Shown piece after piece: positions 18,941-27,479 of a stretch of DNA of 64,000 nt. Source of the DNA: Pirellula sp. SH-Sr6A. GTDB lineage: Bacteria > Planctomycetota > Planctomycetia > Pirellulales > Pirellulaceae. The stretch covers positions 3,329,988 to 3,393,987 of the forward strand of contig NZ_CP011272.1 of assembly GCF_001610875.1 (NCBI RefSeq), written 5' to 3'. The position numbers and the translations under genes are program-made. Within the stretch, counting starts at the first letter, position 1. Each line of letters opens with the position of its first letter. The notes under the pieces are model-generated. The model saw nothing but the letters and a program-made list of their open reading frames with translations. It was not told where the DNA came from and made no database searches.

Positions 18941-20620
18941 ATGTGGATCCCCAACGTTCCGAACTGGACGATTCGAAAAAAGCTGCTTGTCTCAATGGTG
19001 GTCCTCGGACTGGTGATCGCCGTTTTGGGCTACAGCAGTTTTCGAGGTGTCTACGCGTACCGCGATTTGGCCGCCACGCTCGGAGAGCGTGCCTTGGAAA
19101 TGCCGATGACCGCCGCACTGACTCGTTCGATCGACGCATTGCGGAATCAAGATCGCACGATCGACATCAAGGAGCCGATGAAGTTTCGGCTCGATCGTGA
19201 ATACGAACGGGAGATGCGAAGCCTTCAATTCCAAAAGGGGCTGGAGCGAGTTCGCAGCATCCTCAGTCGATATCGGGCTCGATTGGAATCTTCCGATGAA
19301 GACGAACTCTTCTTGGCAGACCGTTCTCAAGAACTGGCTTTGGTGGCCGAAATCAGCGACTTGATTCAAGAGATCGATTCGCAACAACGATCGGTTCTGG
19401 CGGAAAACTTCGACGCACCCTCGGCTCAGCATCTGCAGGAACAATTGGCAGAACTTTCCAATCTTGCTCACGAGCTTCCTATGTTGCTCGCGGAAAAGAT
19501 GTCCAGCTTTCGAGAGGATGTGCGAGATCGCTATCGAACTTGGATCGTGCTGACTTGGAGCAGCGCGTTGGTGGCGGGTGTCATGCTGATCGGCTTGATC
19601 AGCTACGCGCGGCGAGCCGTGATTCGACCATTCAAAGAGTTGCTCGCTGGTGCCCGACGTGTCGCCGCCGGGGACTTCACCATTCGGATTGGAGCGGACA
19701 GCAAGGACGAATTGGCGGAGCTGGCGGACGCGATCAACTTGGGTGTAGCCAGCTTTCTCAGCATCCAACGCGATCTGCATGAACAAGTTCGAGAGAGGTC
19801 GCGCGAGGTCATTCGGAACGAGCAGCTCGCGAGCGTTGGATTCCTGGCAGCTGGAGTAGCCCATGAAATCAACAATCCACTGGCATCGATCGCATGGAGC
19901 GCCGAAGCGCTCGAGTCTCGATTGCATCGTATTCTGCACGCGACCGCTGGCCAGTCCCAACCGGACGAATCGACCGGAGTCGATGTGGATACCCTGAAGA
20001 CCTATTTGCGACGAATCCAAGACGAAGCCTTTCGATGCAAAGGAATTACGGAACGCCTGCTCGATTTTTCTCGTCTTGGAACCGAAGAGCGCCGCCAATA
20101 TGTCGATCTCGCGGAACTGATCGAAGATGTCGTCGGCATGGTTCGGCACTTGGGACAATTTCGTTCGAAGAAGATCGAATTCAACCCTGGCCCCGCGGCC
20201 ATGATGGCTTGGGCCAGCCCCCAGGAGATGAAGCAAGTCGTTCTCAATCTTCTTACCAACGCGTTGGAATCGCTCGATCCGAACCGCCCCGATGGCTTGG
20301 TCACCATCACCATCGAACAACAAAACGAACAGATCGAATTCGCTATCCAAGACAACGGGAGCGGTATGACCGAAGAAGTTCTCCAGCATCTCTTCGAGCC
20401 TTTTTTTACACGCCGTCGGGATGGACGCGGAACGGGATTAGGACTACCTATCACCAGCCGAATCATCGCCGATCACGGTGGCCGTATCGCAGCCAAGAGC
20501 TTGGGAGCCGGAAATGGCTCTCGCTTCGAAGTGCGAATCCCTTGCCAGCCCTCCGAATCCAAACACACCACATCCGACCATTCCCCCTCGTCGCCCCGAG
20601 AGTACCGTTATGCAGCATGA
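18941..20620 (+). CDS. Membrane sensor histidine kinase (HAMP-HisKA-HATPase)
   Basis: The 559-residue kinase has a membrane segment at about 15-31, an extracytoplasmic helical sensor of about 170 residues, a second segment at about 201-221, then HAMP, the H-box with phosphoacceptor His308 (GVAHEINNP) and the ATPase domain with N box (VVLNLLTNALES), G1 (DNGSGM) and G2 (GTGLGLP). The start at 18941 has a clear ribosome site AAGGAG six bases upstream. The last 11 bases overlap the response regulator gene, making this a cognate pair. The sensor helices are rich in Glu/Arg and resemble four-helix-bundle sensors; the signal is unknown. Confidence 0.93.
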   Translation: MWIPNVPNWTIRKKLLVSMVVLGLVIAVLGYSSFRGVYAYRDLAATLGERALEMPMTAALTRSIDALRNQDRTIDIKEPMKFRLDREYEREMRSLQFQKGLERVRSILSRYRARLESSDEDELFLADRSQELALVAEISDLIQEIDSQQRSVLAENFDAPSAQHLQEQLAELSNLAHELPMLLAEKMSSFREDVRDRYRTWIVLTWSSALVAGVMLIGLISYARRAVIRPFKELLAGARRVAAGDFTIRIGADSKDELAELADAINLGVASFLSIQRDLHEQVRERSREVIRNEQLASVGFLAAGVAHEINNPLASIAWSAEALESRLHRILHATAGQSQPDESTGVDVDTLKTYLRRIQDEAFRCKGITERLLDFSRLGTEERRQYVDLAELIEDVVGMVRHLGQFRSKKIEFNPGPAAMMAWASPQEMKQVVLNLLTNALESLDPNRPDGLVTITIEQQNEQIEFAIQDNGSGMTEEVLQHLFEPFFTRRRDGRGTGLGLPITSRIIADHGGRIAAKSLGAGNGSRFEVRIPCQPSESKHTTSDHSPSSPREYRYAA

Positions 20621-21983
20621 CCCCCTATCGATTCTATTCGTGGACGATGAGACCTCGCTTCAAGAACTGATGCGCATGGAGATCCCACACATGGGGCACC
20701 GGGTAACGGTATGCCCTGATGGATTGACTGCGATTGCTGCGATGGAAAAGGACACATTCGACTGCATGATCGTCGATCTCGACATGCCTGGCATGAATGG
20801 CCTGCAAGTCATCGAACGGGCATCGAAAATGGCGCCCACGATGGATTGTGTTGTCCTGACGGGTAAACAATCTCTCGAGTCTGCCGTCTTCGCACTGAAG
20901 TACGGGGTTATCGATTACATCGGCAAGCCATGTAAGCTTTCCGAAATGAACGAACTGTTTGAACGCGTGCGTGCGCGGCGTGGATTGAAGCTTCACACTC
21001 TTGCCCTTCAAAAAGCAAAACAACCTCAAAATGCTCGCACGGTATTGATCGGGCAATCCGAGGAAATGAAGACCATCGCAACCTTGGTGTCCAAGGTTGC
21101 CAAGACCAACAGCTCCGTCCTGATTCGAGGCGAAACAGGATGCGGTAAGGAATTGGTGGCGCGCTCTGTCCACGAACATAGCTTGCGTGCCAACCGCGCC
21201 TTCGTCGCCGTCAACTGTGGTGCCCTCCCCGAGCACTTGATCGAAAGCGAACTCTTTGGACATAAGAAGGGGGCATTCACCGGCGCGGATTCGCAGAGGG
21301 ATGGCCTCTTTCATGAGGCCGATGGGGGCACGATTTTTTTGGATGAGATCGGCGAACTCCCGTTACCCATGCAAGCCAAATTGCTGCGAGTCTTGGAGAG
21401 CGGTGATATCCGTCGAGTAGGCGACAACGAGGTCCATCATGTCGATGTCCGCGTCGTGTGCGCGACGCACCGAAATCTGGAGCAAATGGTCGAGGACCAA
21501 ACCTTTCGAGAAGACTTGATGTTTCGTATCAATACCTTCGAAATCCATGTCCCTTCGCTACGAGAACGCTCCGAAGACGTCATGCTCCTCGCGCGACACC
21601 TCTATTTGCGTCACCATCCAGAACACGATTCCATCGATGAACTCTTTGACGACGAGACCATCGCCGCATTCAAACAGCATCCTTGGCCTGGCAATGTCCG
21701 GGAACTTGCCAATGTCGTGGAATACGCGACGATCCTTTGCGACAAACCTCCGATAGGCCTCAAACATCTCCCCAAGCATTTCTGCGATAAGCGGATGAAG
21801 CGAGAAGTCCGAGCCAGCATGCCCGCTCTCACCCTGCGAGACATGGAAGTCCTCGCGGTACAAGAGGCCATCGATCGACACAACGGGAACAAGCCCGCTG
21901 CCGCCGAAGAGCTGGGGATCAGCTTGAAAACCCTCTACAACAAACTCAACCAAGCAGAACCGGGCAGGCGGGCAGCCGTCTAG
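20610..21983 (+). CDS. NtrC-type sigma-54-dependent response regulator
   Basis: The 457-residue protein has an N-terminal receiver (DD at residues 12-13, phosphoacceptor Asp56 in VDLDMPG), a AAA+ domain with Walker A GETGCGKE and the sigma-54 contact loop GAFTGA, and a C-terminal Fis-type helix-turn-helix (PAAAEELGISLKTLYNKL). When phosphorylated by the kinase encoded just upstream it should remodel RNA polymerase carrying sigma-54 at its target promoters. No -24/-12 promoter is obvious in the neighbouring gene starts, so the regulon is likely elsewhere. The ATG at 20610 overlaps the kinase end by 11 bases. Confidence 0.94.
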   Translation: MQHDPLSILFVDDETSLQELMRMEIPHMGHRVTVCPDGLTAIAAMEKDTFDCMIVDLDMPGMNGLQVIERASKMAPTMDCVVLTGKQSLESAVFALKYGVIDYIGKPCKLSEMNELFERVRARRGLKLHTLALQKAKQPQNARTVLIGQSEEMKTIATLVSKVAKTNSSVLIRGETGCGKELVARSVHEHSLRANRAFVAVNCGALPEHLIESELFGHKKGAFTGADSQRDGLFHEADGGTIFLDEIGELPLPMQAKLLRVLESGDIRRVGDNEVHHVDVRVVCATHRNLEQMVEDQTFREDLMFRINTFEIHVPSLRERSEDVMLLARHLYLRHHPEHDSIDELFDDETIAAFKQHPWPGNVRELANVVEYATILCDKPPIGLKHLPKHFCDKRMKREVRASMPALTLRDMEVLAVQEAIDRHNGNKPAAAEELGISLKTLYNKLNQAEPGRRAAV

Positions 21984-22001
21984 GGACATGCCTTGCCAGC
22001 A

Positions 22002-22022
22002 GGGGCGATTCAGAATCGCTCC
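22002..22022. other. Hairpin after the two-component operon
   Basis: GCGATTC (22005-22011), one base, then GAATCGC (22013-22019) form an almost perfect palindrome, extended by G-C pairs and one G-T pair to 22002 and 22022. It lies 18 bases after the response-regulator stop. There is no T tract, so it is a weak terminator candidate at best; a protein site is as likely. Confidence 0.35.
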
Positions 22023-22108
22023 GTATCCCCTGCGCACAGAGCGAGCTATGATATGGGTGTGTTTTGCCATGTTCAACAAGCCAGTGCTCATCCTCCCCAT
22101 GGCTCGCT

Positions 22109-25000
22109 ATGTTCCACTTCACTCGATGGCGGTTCCCCATTTGCTTTGTGCTTGCCACACTCTGCCTAACACTTGGTAGCAGTGTCGCAGAGGAAGAACC
22201 CGCACCCGCTTTCTATCGCGGTGTGAACCTGAATGGCCCGCCGATCACGATCGATGGAAACCTATGGGATGGAAACGACGCACCATGGTTCGATTGCGCG
22301 GATCGCGGATTTGAGAGCCAGTCCGTTCCATTAAAACCCGAGACAGATAAAGCCCGGGCGACGATGATTCGAAGCAGTCGATGGGGGGGCAATCGCGTCA
22401 CATTGAACGAGCTTCCCACCGGCCGATACACGTTATTCTTGTACGTCTGGGAAGACAACAACTCGGAAACCTACAACATCTCGATCGACGGACGCGAAGT
22501 CGTCTCCCAGTACAAAAGCGGTGGCGCCGGCCATTGGGAAAAGTTAGGCCCATGGTTTATTACCCCCAAGAATGGAAGCGTCACCGTCACGAGCCGGGGA
22601 GGTGCTGCCAACTTTTCCGGCATCGAAATTTGGAAAGGAGAATTCGATGGCGTGGAAGAATCGATTTCGAATGATGATCTCGCGTTCTTTGAAAAGAGGA
22701 TCCGTCCTCTCCTGGTCGAGAAGTGTTACGAATGCCACAGCAGCGATTCGGACGAGCTAGGAGGGAATCTTCTCGTCGACTCGCGGGGGACGATTCGTCG
22801 CGGCGGTTCGTTAGGACCCGCCGTCGTGCCACGCGATGAGTCAGGGAGCTTGCTCCTCCGAGCGGTCCGCTACCAAGACGACTTGCAAATGCCTCCGGAC
22901 GAAAAACTTTCCGACGAACAAATCGCAGATCTTGCTCATTGGATCCGCATCGGTGCCCCTGATCCTCGCACCGTCGTGACGAAGCATACGGGCAAAAAAA
23001 TCGACTTGGAGTTGGCCCGCCAATTCTGGTCGTTCCGTTCCTTAACAAAACCATCGGTACTTTCGGTGCAACATTCGGATTGGCCTATCACCGATATCGA
23101 CCGTTTCGTTCTTCATTCGCTGGAGTCGCGAGAGCTAACCCCAGCGCCCCTCGCCGACAAACGAACGCTTCTGCGACGCGCCACTTACGATCTCACCGGT
23201 CTTCCACCCACGCAGTCCGAGCTCGAAACGTTTCTGGCTGACGATTCCGCCGAGGCGTTTGCGACCGTGGTCGATCGATTGCTCCAATCCCCACAATACG
23301 GAGTGCGATGGGGTAGGCATTGGCTGGACGTCGTTCGTTATTCGGATACCGCCGGAGATAATTCCGATTTCCCAATTCCGCAAATGGCGCGCTACCGCGA
23401 CTGGGTGATCGATGCGTTCAACCGGGATTTGCCGTACGATGAATTCGTGCGGGATCAAATCGCGGGCGACCTTCGTGGTGGCGAGAACGAAACAGAGCGT
23501 CAGTCTCGTATCGTCGCCACCGGCTACTTGTCGAACTCGCGGCGATTCGGCTCGCGGGTCGACGACTATCCATGGCACCTGACGATCGAAGACACCATCG
23601 ACAATCTCGGTCGAGCCTTTCTCGGAGTCACCATCAACTGCGCTCGCTGCCACGATCACAAATTCGACCCCATTACGACGCAAGACTATTACGGTCTCTA
23701 TGGGATCTTTGCGAGTACTCGTTATCCGTGGCCTGGCATTGAACTCGATCAGAAGCAACGGGACTTCATCCCATTGGTCCCAGCCTCTGAGCTTGCAGAG
23801 ACCCTGCGGAAACAGTCGGAACGAGACAAGGAGTTGGCCAAGCTCAACGAACGAGCCCGGCAACGGAAAAAGGAGTTTGAAAAGGCAAAGGAAGACCAAA
23901 AGGCGATAGCCGAAAAGGCATACCGAGAAGCGGAAAAGGAGGCCAACGCATTCGCTAGTCACCCCCCCCTCTTCGAATCCGCGTACGCGGTGGCCGATCG
24001 AGAGTCGCCCGTGGATGCCGCGGTCCAATTCAAAGGGGAACCTACCAAGCAAGGTGACATCGTTCGACGAAGATTCCCAGCCATCATGGGAGGTGGAGAT
24101 CTACCGGTCGATTGCCACGAAAGCGGGCGTCGAGAGCTTGCCGAATGGATCGTGTCCGAACGCAATCCTCTCACAGCGAGGGTGATCGCCAATCGCGTTT
24201 GGCAATACCATTTCGGACGGGGAATCGTCCCCACACCGAACGACTTTGGAAAGCAAGGCAAACCTCCGACCCACCCGGAACTCCTCGATTTTCTCGCGTG
24301 CAGTCTGCAAGAGAATGGATGGTCGATCAAGAAACTGCATCGAGACATTATGCTCTCTCGCGTCTACCAACTATCGAGTTTCCGGGATGCCAAGGCGATC
24401 GCCTTGGACCCCAGCAACGAATTTCTCGCTGGGTTTCGACGCCAACGACTCGATGCCGAATCCATTCGCGATACCCTTCTCCATCTCGGAGGGAATTTGA
24501 ATCTGAGCCCGGCTGCACTCCACCCCTTTCCACCCTCGTCGAGCTGGAAATACACCCAACACAATCCGTTCAAAGCCGTTTACGAGTCGGTGCATCGCAG
24601 TGCTTATTTAATGACACAGCGCATTCAACGTCATCCCTTTCTCGCGACGTTCGACGGAGCGGATCCCTCGACGAGCACCGGCTCGCGGTCATCGACCACG
24701 ACCCCGATCCAAGCACTCACCTTGATGAACGATCCGCTTGTCCATCAGCAAGCCGAGCGTATTGCCCAACGCATCTTGGATCACGCACCTGAACAAAAAA
24801 ACCGCATCCGATTCGCGTACCAACATATCCTCGGGCGACCGGTTTCCGAAGAGGAATTGGACGCGTCGAATCGGTTTCTCCTCGCAGCAGCACAGGTGGC
24901 TCGCGAGGGAGGCAATTCGGACAACGAATCGGAACGCGAAGCGTGGTTCGCCCAGGTGCGCGCCATGCTCCGCCTCAATGAGTTCCTATATATCGACTAA
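22109..25000 (+). CDS. Secreted c-type cytochrome/DUF1549/DUF1553 protein with malectin-like domain
   Basis: The 963-residue protein has a signal peptide (about 1-25), a malectin-like carbohydrate-binding domain of about 150 residues, then a planctomycete cytochrome module with heme site CYECH and downstream QMPPDE. DUF1549 follows (WPITDIDRFV, with a second CxxCH in CARCHDH), a charged coiled-coil stretch (KELAKLNERARQRKKEFEKA), and DUF1553 at the end (NRVWQYHFGRGIV). These proteins are expanded in planctomycetes, next to DUF1501 genes; their role is thought to be in polysaccharide metabolism but is unproven. The ATG at 22109 starts the signal peptide. The DUF1501 gene starts 13 bases downstream. 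Confidence 0.9.
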   Translation: MFHFTRWRFPICFVLATLCLTLGSSVAEEEPAPAFYRGVNLNGPPITIDGNLWDGNDAPWFDCADRGFESQSVPLKPETDKARATMIRSSRWGGNRVTLNELPTGRYTLFLYVWEDNNSETYNISIDGREVVSQYKSGGAGHWEKLGPWFITPKNGSVTVTSRGGAANFSGIEIWKGEFDGVEESISNDDLAFFEKRIRPLLVEKCYECHSSDSDELGGNLLVDSRGTIRRGGSLGPAVVPRDESGSLLLRAVRYQDDLQMPPDEKLSDEQIADLAHWIRIGAPDPRTVVTKHTGKKIDLELARQFWSFRSLTKPSVLSVQHSDWPITDIDRFVLHSLESRELTPAPLADKRTLLRRATYDLTGLPPTQSELETFLADDSAEAFATVVDRLLQSPQYGVRWGRHWLDVVRYSDTAGDNSDFPIPQMARYRDWVIDAFNRDLPYDEFVRDQIAGDLRGGENETERQSRIVATGYLSNSRRFGSRVDDYPWHLTIEDTIDNLGRAFLGVTINCARCHDHKFDPITTQDYYGLYGIFASTRYPWPGIELDQKQRDFIPLVPASELAETLRKQSERDKELAKLNERARQRKKEFEKAKEDQKAIAEKAYREAEKEANAFASHPPLFESAYAVADRESPVDAAVQFKGEPTKQGDIVRRRFPAIMGGGDLPVDCHESGRRELAEWIVSERNPLTARVIANRVWQYHFGRGIVPTPNDFGKQGKPPTHPELLDFLACSLQENGWSIKKLHRDIMLSRVYQLSSFRDAKAIALDPSNEFLAGFRRQRLDAESIRDTLLHLGGNLNLSPAALHPFPPSSSWKYTQHNPFKAVYESVHRSAYLMTQRIQRHPFLATFDGADPSTSTGSRSSTTTPIQALTLMNDPLVHQQAERIAQRILDHAPEQKNRIRFAYQHILGRPVSEEELDASNRFLLAAAQVAREGGNSDNESEREAWFAQVRAMLRLNEFLYID

Positions 25001-25013
25001 GGAATCTGGCAAC

Positions 25014-26429
25014 ATGGTTCTCTCCCCAACTCGCTCGTCCACACCGTCTCGCCGAGCGGTCTTTCGATCGCTGTTCGGGGCATCGCTCGTCATGCCCGGA
25101 ATGCTCGGTGAGCTATTGGCGGACGAGTCGTCGTCGGCGTCTCCCAAATTGGAGACCGATCCCCTCGCGCCGAAGAAACCTCACTTTCCAGCCAAGGCCA
25201 AGCGGGTCATCTTTATCTTTTCCAATGGGGGAGCCTCCCATATGGATACCTTCGACTACAAGCCGGAGTTGTTCAAGGCAGACGGAAAGAAGAAAGGGGT
25301 TGGGGGAGGACTATCAAATCAGGAACGGGTTCTCCTCAAACCACTTTGGGATTTCAAACCCGGAGGGGAGTGCGGCACTCTGGTCAGCGATTTGTTTCCC
25401 AATGTGCGCGAAAGGATGGATGACATCTGTGTGATTCGTTCCATGAATGGGAACGATAATGAACATTACAACGCAACGCTGGGCATGCACACCGGCTCAT
25501 TTTTCTTTTCTCGGCCGAGCATCGGTTCATGGGTAAGTTATGGGCTCGGCACCGAGAACCAGAATCTTCCCTCCTTCATTGCGCTCGCTCCGCAAATGCC
25601 ATATGCAGGCACGCAGATCTTCAACAATGACTTCTTGCCGGCCTACCATCAAGGTGTGCGAGTCCTGGGAGGAAGTGAACCCATACCGAACTTGGCTCCG
25701 CGCACAGCATCGCGAAAGATACAACAACTGGAGCTGGACTTCGCTGACCTGCTCAACAATAAACACCTGAGCGAACGAGTGACCGACACCGATCTTTCCG
25801 CTCGCATTCGCAGCTTTGAAACAGCCTTTCATATGCAAAGCGATGCACCGGATGCCTTCGATATCTCCAAAGAGGACGCTCGCACATTGGAGTTGTATGG
25901 TGTGTCGAAAGAAACCAACGAAGGATTCGGATGGATGTGCCTCGTTGCTCGACGAATGGCCGAACGGGGTGTTCGCTTCATCGAATTGGTCGATGGGAGC
26001 AGCAGTCACAATTGGGATCAGCATGGCGATATGGCGGAGCACGCCAAACATGCGAAGAACATCGATAAGCCACTTGCGGGCTTGCTGCGCGATTTGAAAG
26101 ATCGTGGGATGCTCCATGATACCCTCGTTGTCTGGACGACAGAATTCGGACGCACACCGGGCGTGGATGGCGACAAGGGACGCGGCCACCATAGCGCATG
26201 CTTCTCCTCCTGGATGGCAGGTGGCGGGATTCGGGGTGGAATGACCTATGGCGAAACCGATGAAATCGGAGCCACCGTGGCCGAGAAGGGTGTTCACGTT
26301 CACGATTTCCACGCCACGATCTTGCATTTGCTCGGCATCGATCACACCCGATTGACGTATCGTTATGCGGGCCGAGATTTCCGCCTCACCGATGTAGCAG
26401 GTAAAGTAGTAAACGACATCCTCGCTTGA
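25014..26429 (+). CDS. DUF1501 family protein, Tat-type export
   Basis: The 471-residue protein begins with a Tat-like signal (SRRAVFR, then LFGASLVMPGML), followed by a sulfatase/alkaline-phosphatase-like fold, as known for DUF1501. Conserved patterns are FIFSNGGASHMDTFDYKP, the late NWDQHGD, and TTEFGRTPG with GRGHHS. It is the constant partner of the cytochrome/DUF1553 protein in planctomycetes; the pair is likely one operon, and an AAGGA ribosome site spans the previous stop codon. The family has no verified activity. Export across the cytoplasmic membrane in folded form would fit a cofactor-bearing enzyme. Confidence 0.92.
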   Translation: MVLSPTRSSTPSRRAVFRSLFGASLVMPGMLGELLADESSSASPKLETDPLAPKKPHFPAKAKRVIFIFSNGGASHMDTFDYKPELFKADGKKKGVGGGLSNQERVLLKPLWDFKPGGECGTLVSDLFPNVRERMDDICVIRSMNGNDNEHYNATLGMHTGSFFFSRPSIGSWVSYGLGTENQNLPSFIALAPQMPYAGTQIFNNDFLPAYHQGVRVLGGSEPIPNLAPRTASRKIQQLELDFADLLNNKHLSERVTDTDLSARIRSFETAFHMQSDAPDAFDISKEDARTLELYGVSKETNEGFGWMCLVARRMAERGVRFIELVDGSSSHNWDQHGDMAEHAKHAKNIDKPLAGLLRDLKDRGMLHDTLVVWTTEFGRTPGVDGDKGRGHHSACFSSWMAGGGIRGGMTYGETDEIGATVAEKGVHVHDFHATILHLLGIDHTRLTYRYAGRDFRLTDVAGKVVNDILA

Positions 26430-26495
26430 AGATCCCAATCGCTCCCTTCACTCCCGCACCTAAATTTGTTTAAGGCTCCACTGAGAGATTTCATC

Positions 26496-27431
26496 ATGCG
26501 CACTTGTTCCTGCTTTATCATCCTTATCGGGGGCGTCGGCAGCTTCACCCTCGACGGCCTGAGTGTCGGATCTCGGCCGGCGATCGCCCAAGAAGTCCGT
26601 TCCGCAGCCGATTGGGAAGCGCGATTCCCGGGCATCAAAGTCAAACTCGATGCGATGGGATATCTGCAAGTTGCTGACTTCTCCAAATGCACATTTCCAG
26701 ACTCAGCGGGCTCGGCCGATGCAGCGTTGGCGTTCTTGCCTCAACAATCGAAGCTCCGCAATCTAACTCTGAGCGGACGAGGGCTATCCAAGGTGGGGAT
26801 AGGAACTGTCGCAAAATGTGAGAACCTGGGCGCTCTCTCCATCCTCGATGGTCCGATTGGCGATGACGAACTGGCTGCTCTTCGGTCCTTGACGAAGCTG
26901 AAAGAGCTCTCGCTGGTACGGTTGGAAATCGGCAATCGGTGCTTGGCCCCCTTCGTCAACAACCCATCCCTCACCAAGCTTCGGGTACGAGGAGCGGCCG
27001 GGGTGACCGATCAAACGATCGCGGAGTATTTGCCCAACTTCGCGAACCTTGTATCGCTGGAGTTGAGCGAGCTCGCAATAGGAGACGCATCCCTCGACAC
27101 GATCGCCAAATTGCCGAAACTGAGCGAATTGAATCTTCTGAGGACACGTGTGACGAATGCTGGTTTGAAGAAGCTCGCGGGCTTATCCCTCAAGAAACTC
27201 AACCTTGATGATATCGCCACGATAGGCGATGAAGCGATCCCCGCTATCCTTGCCATTCCAACTCTCGAGTTTCTCCACCTTGGCAAGACAAAAGTTACCG
27301 ATCAAGGTGTCGCGGAATTGAGTGGATTGAAGAATCTTAAGGATCTACTAATAAACGATACGGCTGTAAGCGAAAAAGCGCTCGCCGAACTGCAAGCCAA
27401 GCTTCCCGACCTCAAGATCAAATCTAAATAG
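26496..27431 (+). CDS. Exported leucine-rich-repeat protein
   Basis: The 311-residue protein has a signal peptide (about 1-30, ending QE), followed by 8-9 leucine-rich repeats of 22-25 residues (pattern L..L.L....I...GL..L..L..L). Clear units run from KLRNLTLSGRGLSKVG to LKDLLINDTAVSEKALAEL. Such scaffolds bind ligands or proteins; planctomycetes have many exported ones of unknown target. The ATG at 26496 is chosen because the signal peptide starts there. It lies 66 bases after the DUF1501 gene in the same direction and may extend that operon. Converges with the DUF4159 gene. Confidence 0.82.
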   Translation: MRTCSCFIILIGGVGSFTLDGLSVGSRPAIAQEVRSAADWEARFPGIKVKLDAMGYLQVADFSKCTFPDSAGSADAALAFLPQQSKLRNLTLSGRGLSKVGIGTVAKCENLGALSILDGPIGDDELAALRSLTKLKELSLVRLEIGNRCLAPFVNNPSLTKLRVRGAAGVTDQTIAEYLPNFANLVSLELSELAIGDASLDTIAKLPKLSELNLLRTRVTNAGLKKLAGLSLKKLNLDDIATIGDEAIPAILAIPTLEFLHLGKTKVTDQGVAELSGLKNLKDLLINDTAVSEKALAELQAKLPDLKIKSK

Positions 27432-27479
27432 CCATCGAAAGGACCATCGAGCGGGGTACGGACTCCTTTTCGGATCCCG

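Noticed and set aside
18992-20389. A 465-codon open frame antisense to the histidine kinase
   Set aside because: The kinase strand has all HAMP, H-box, N and G motifs; the antisense frame shows none.
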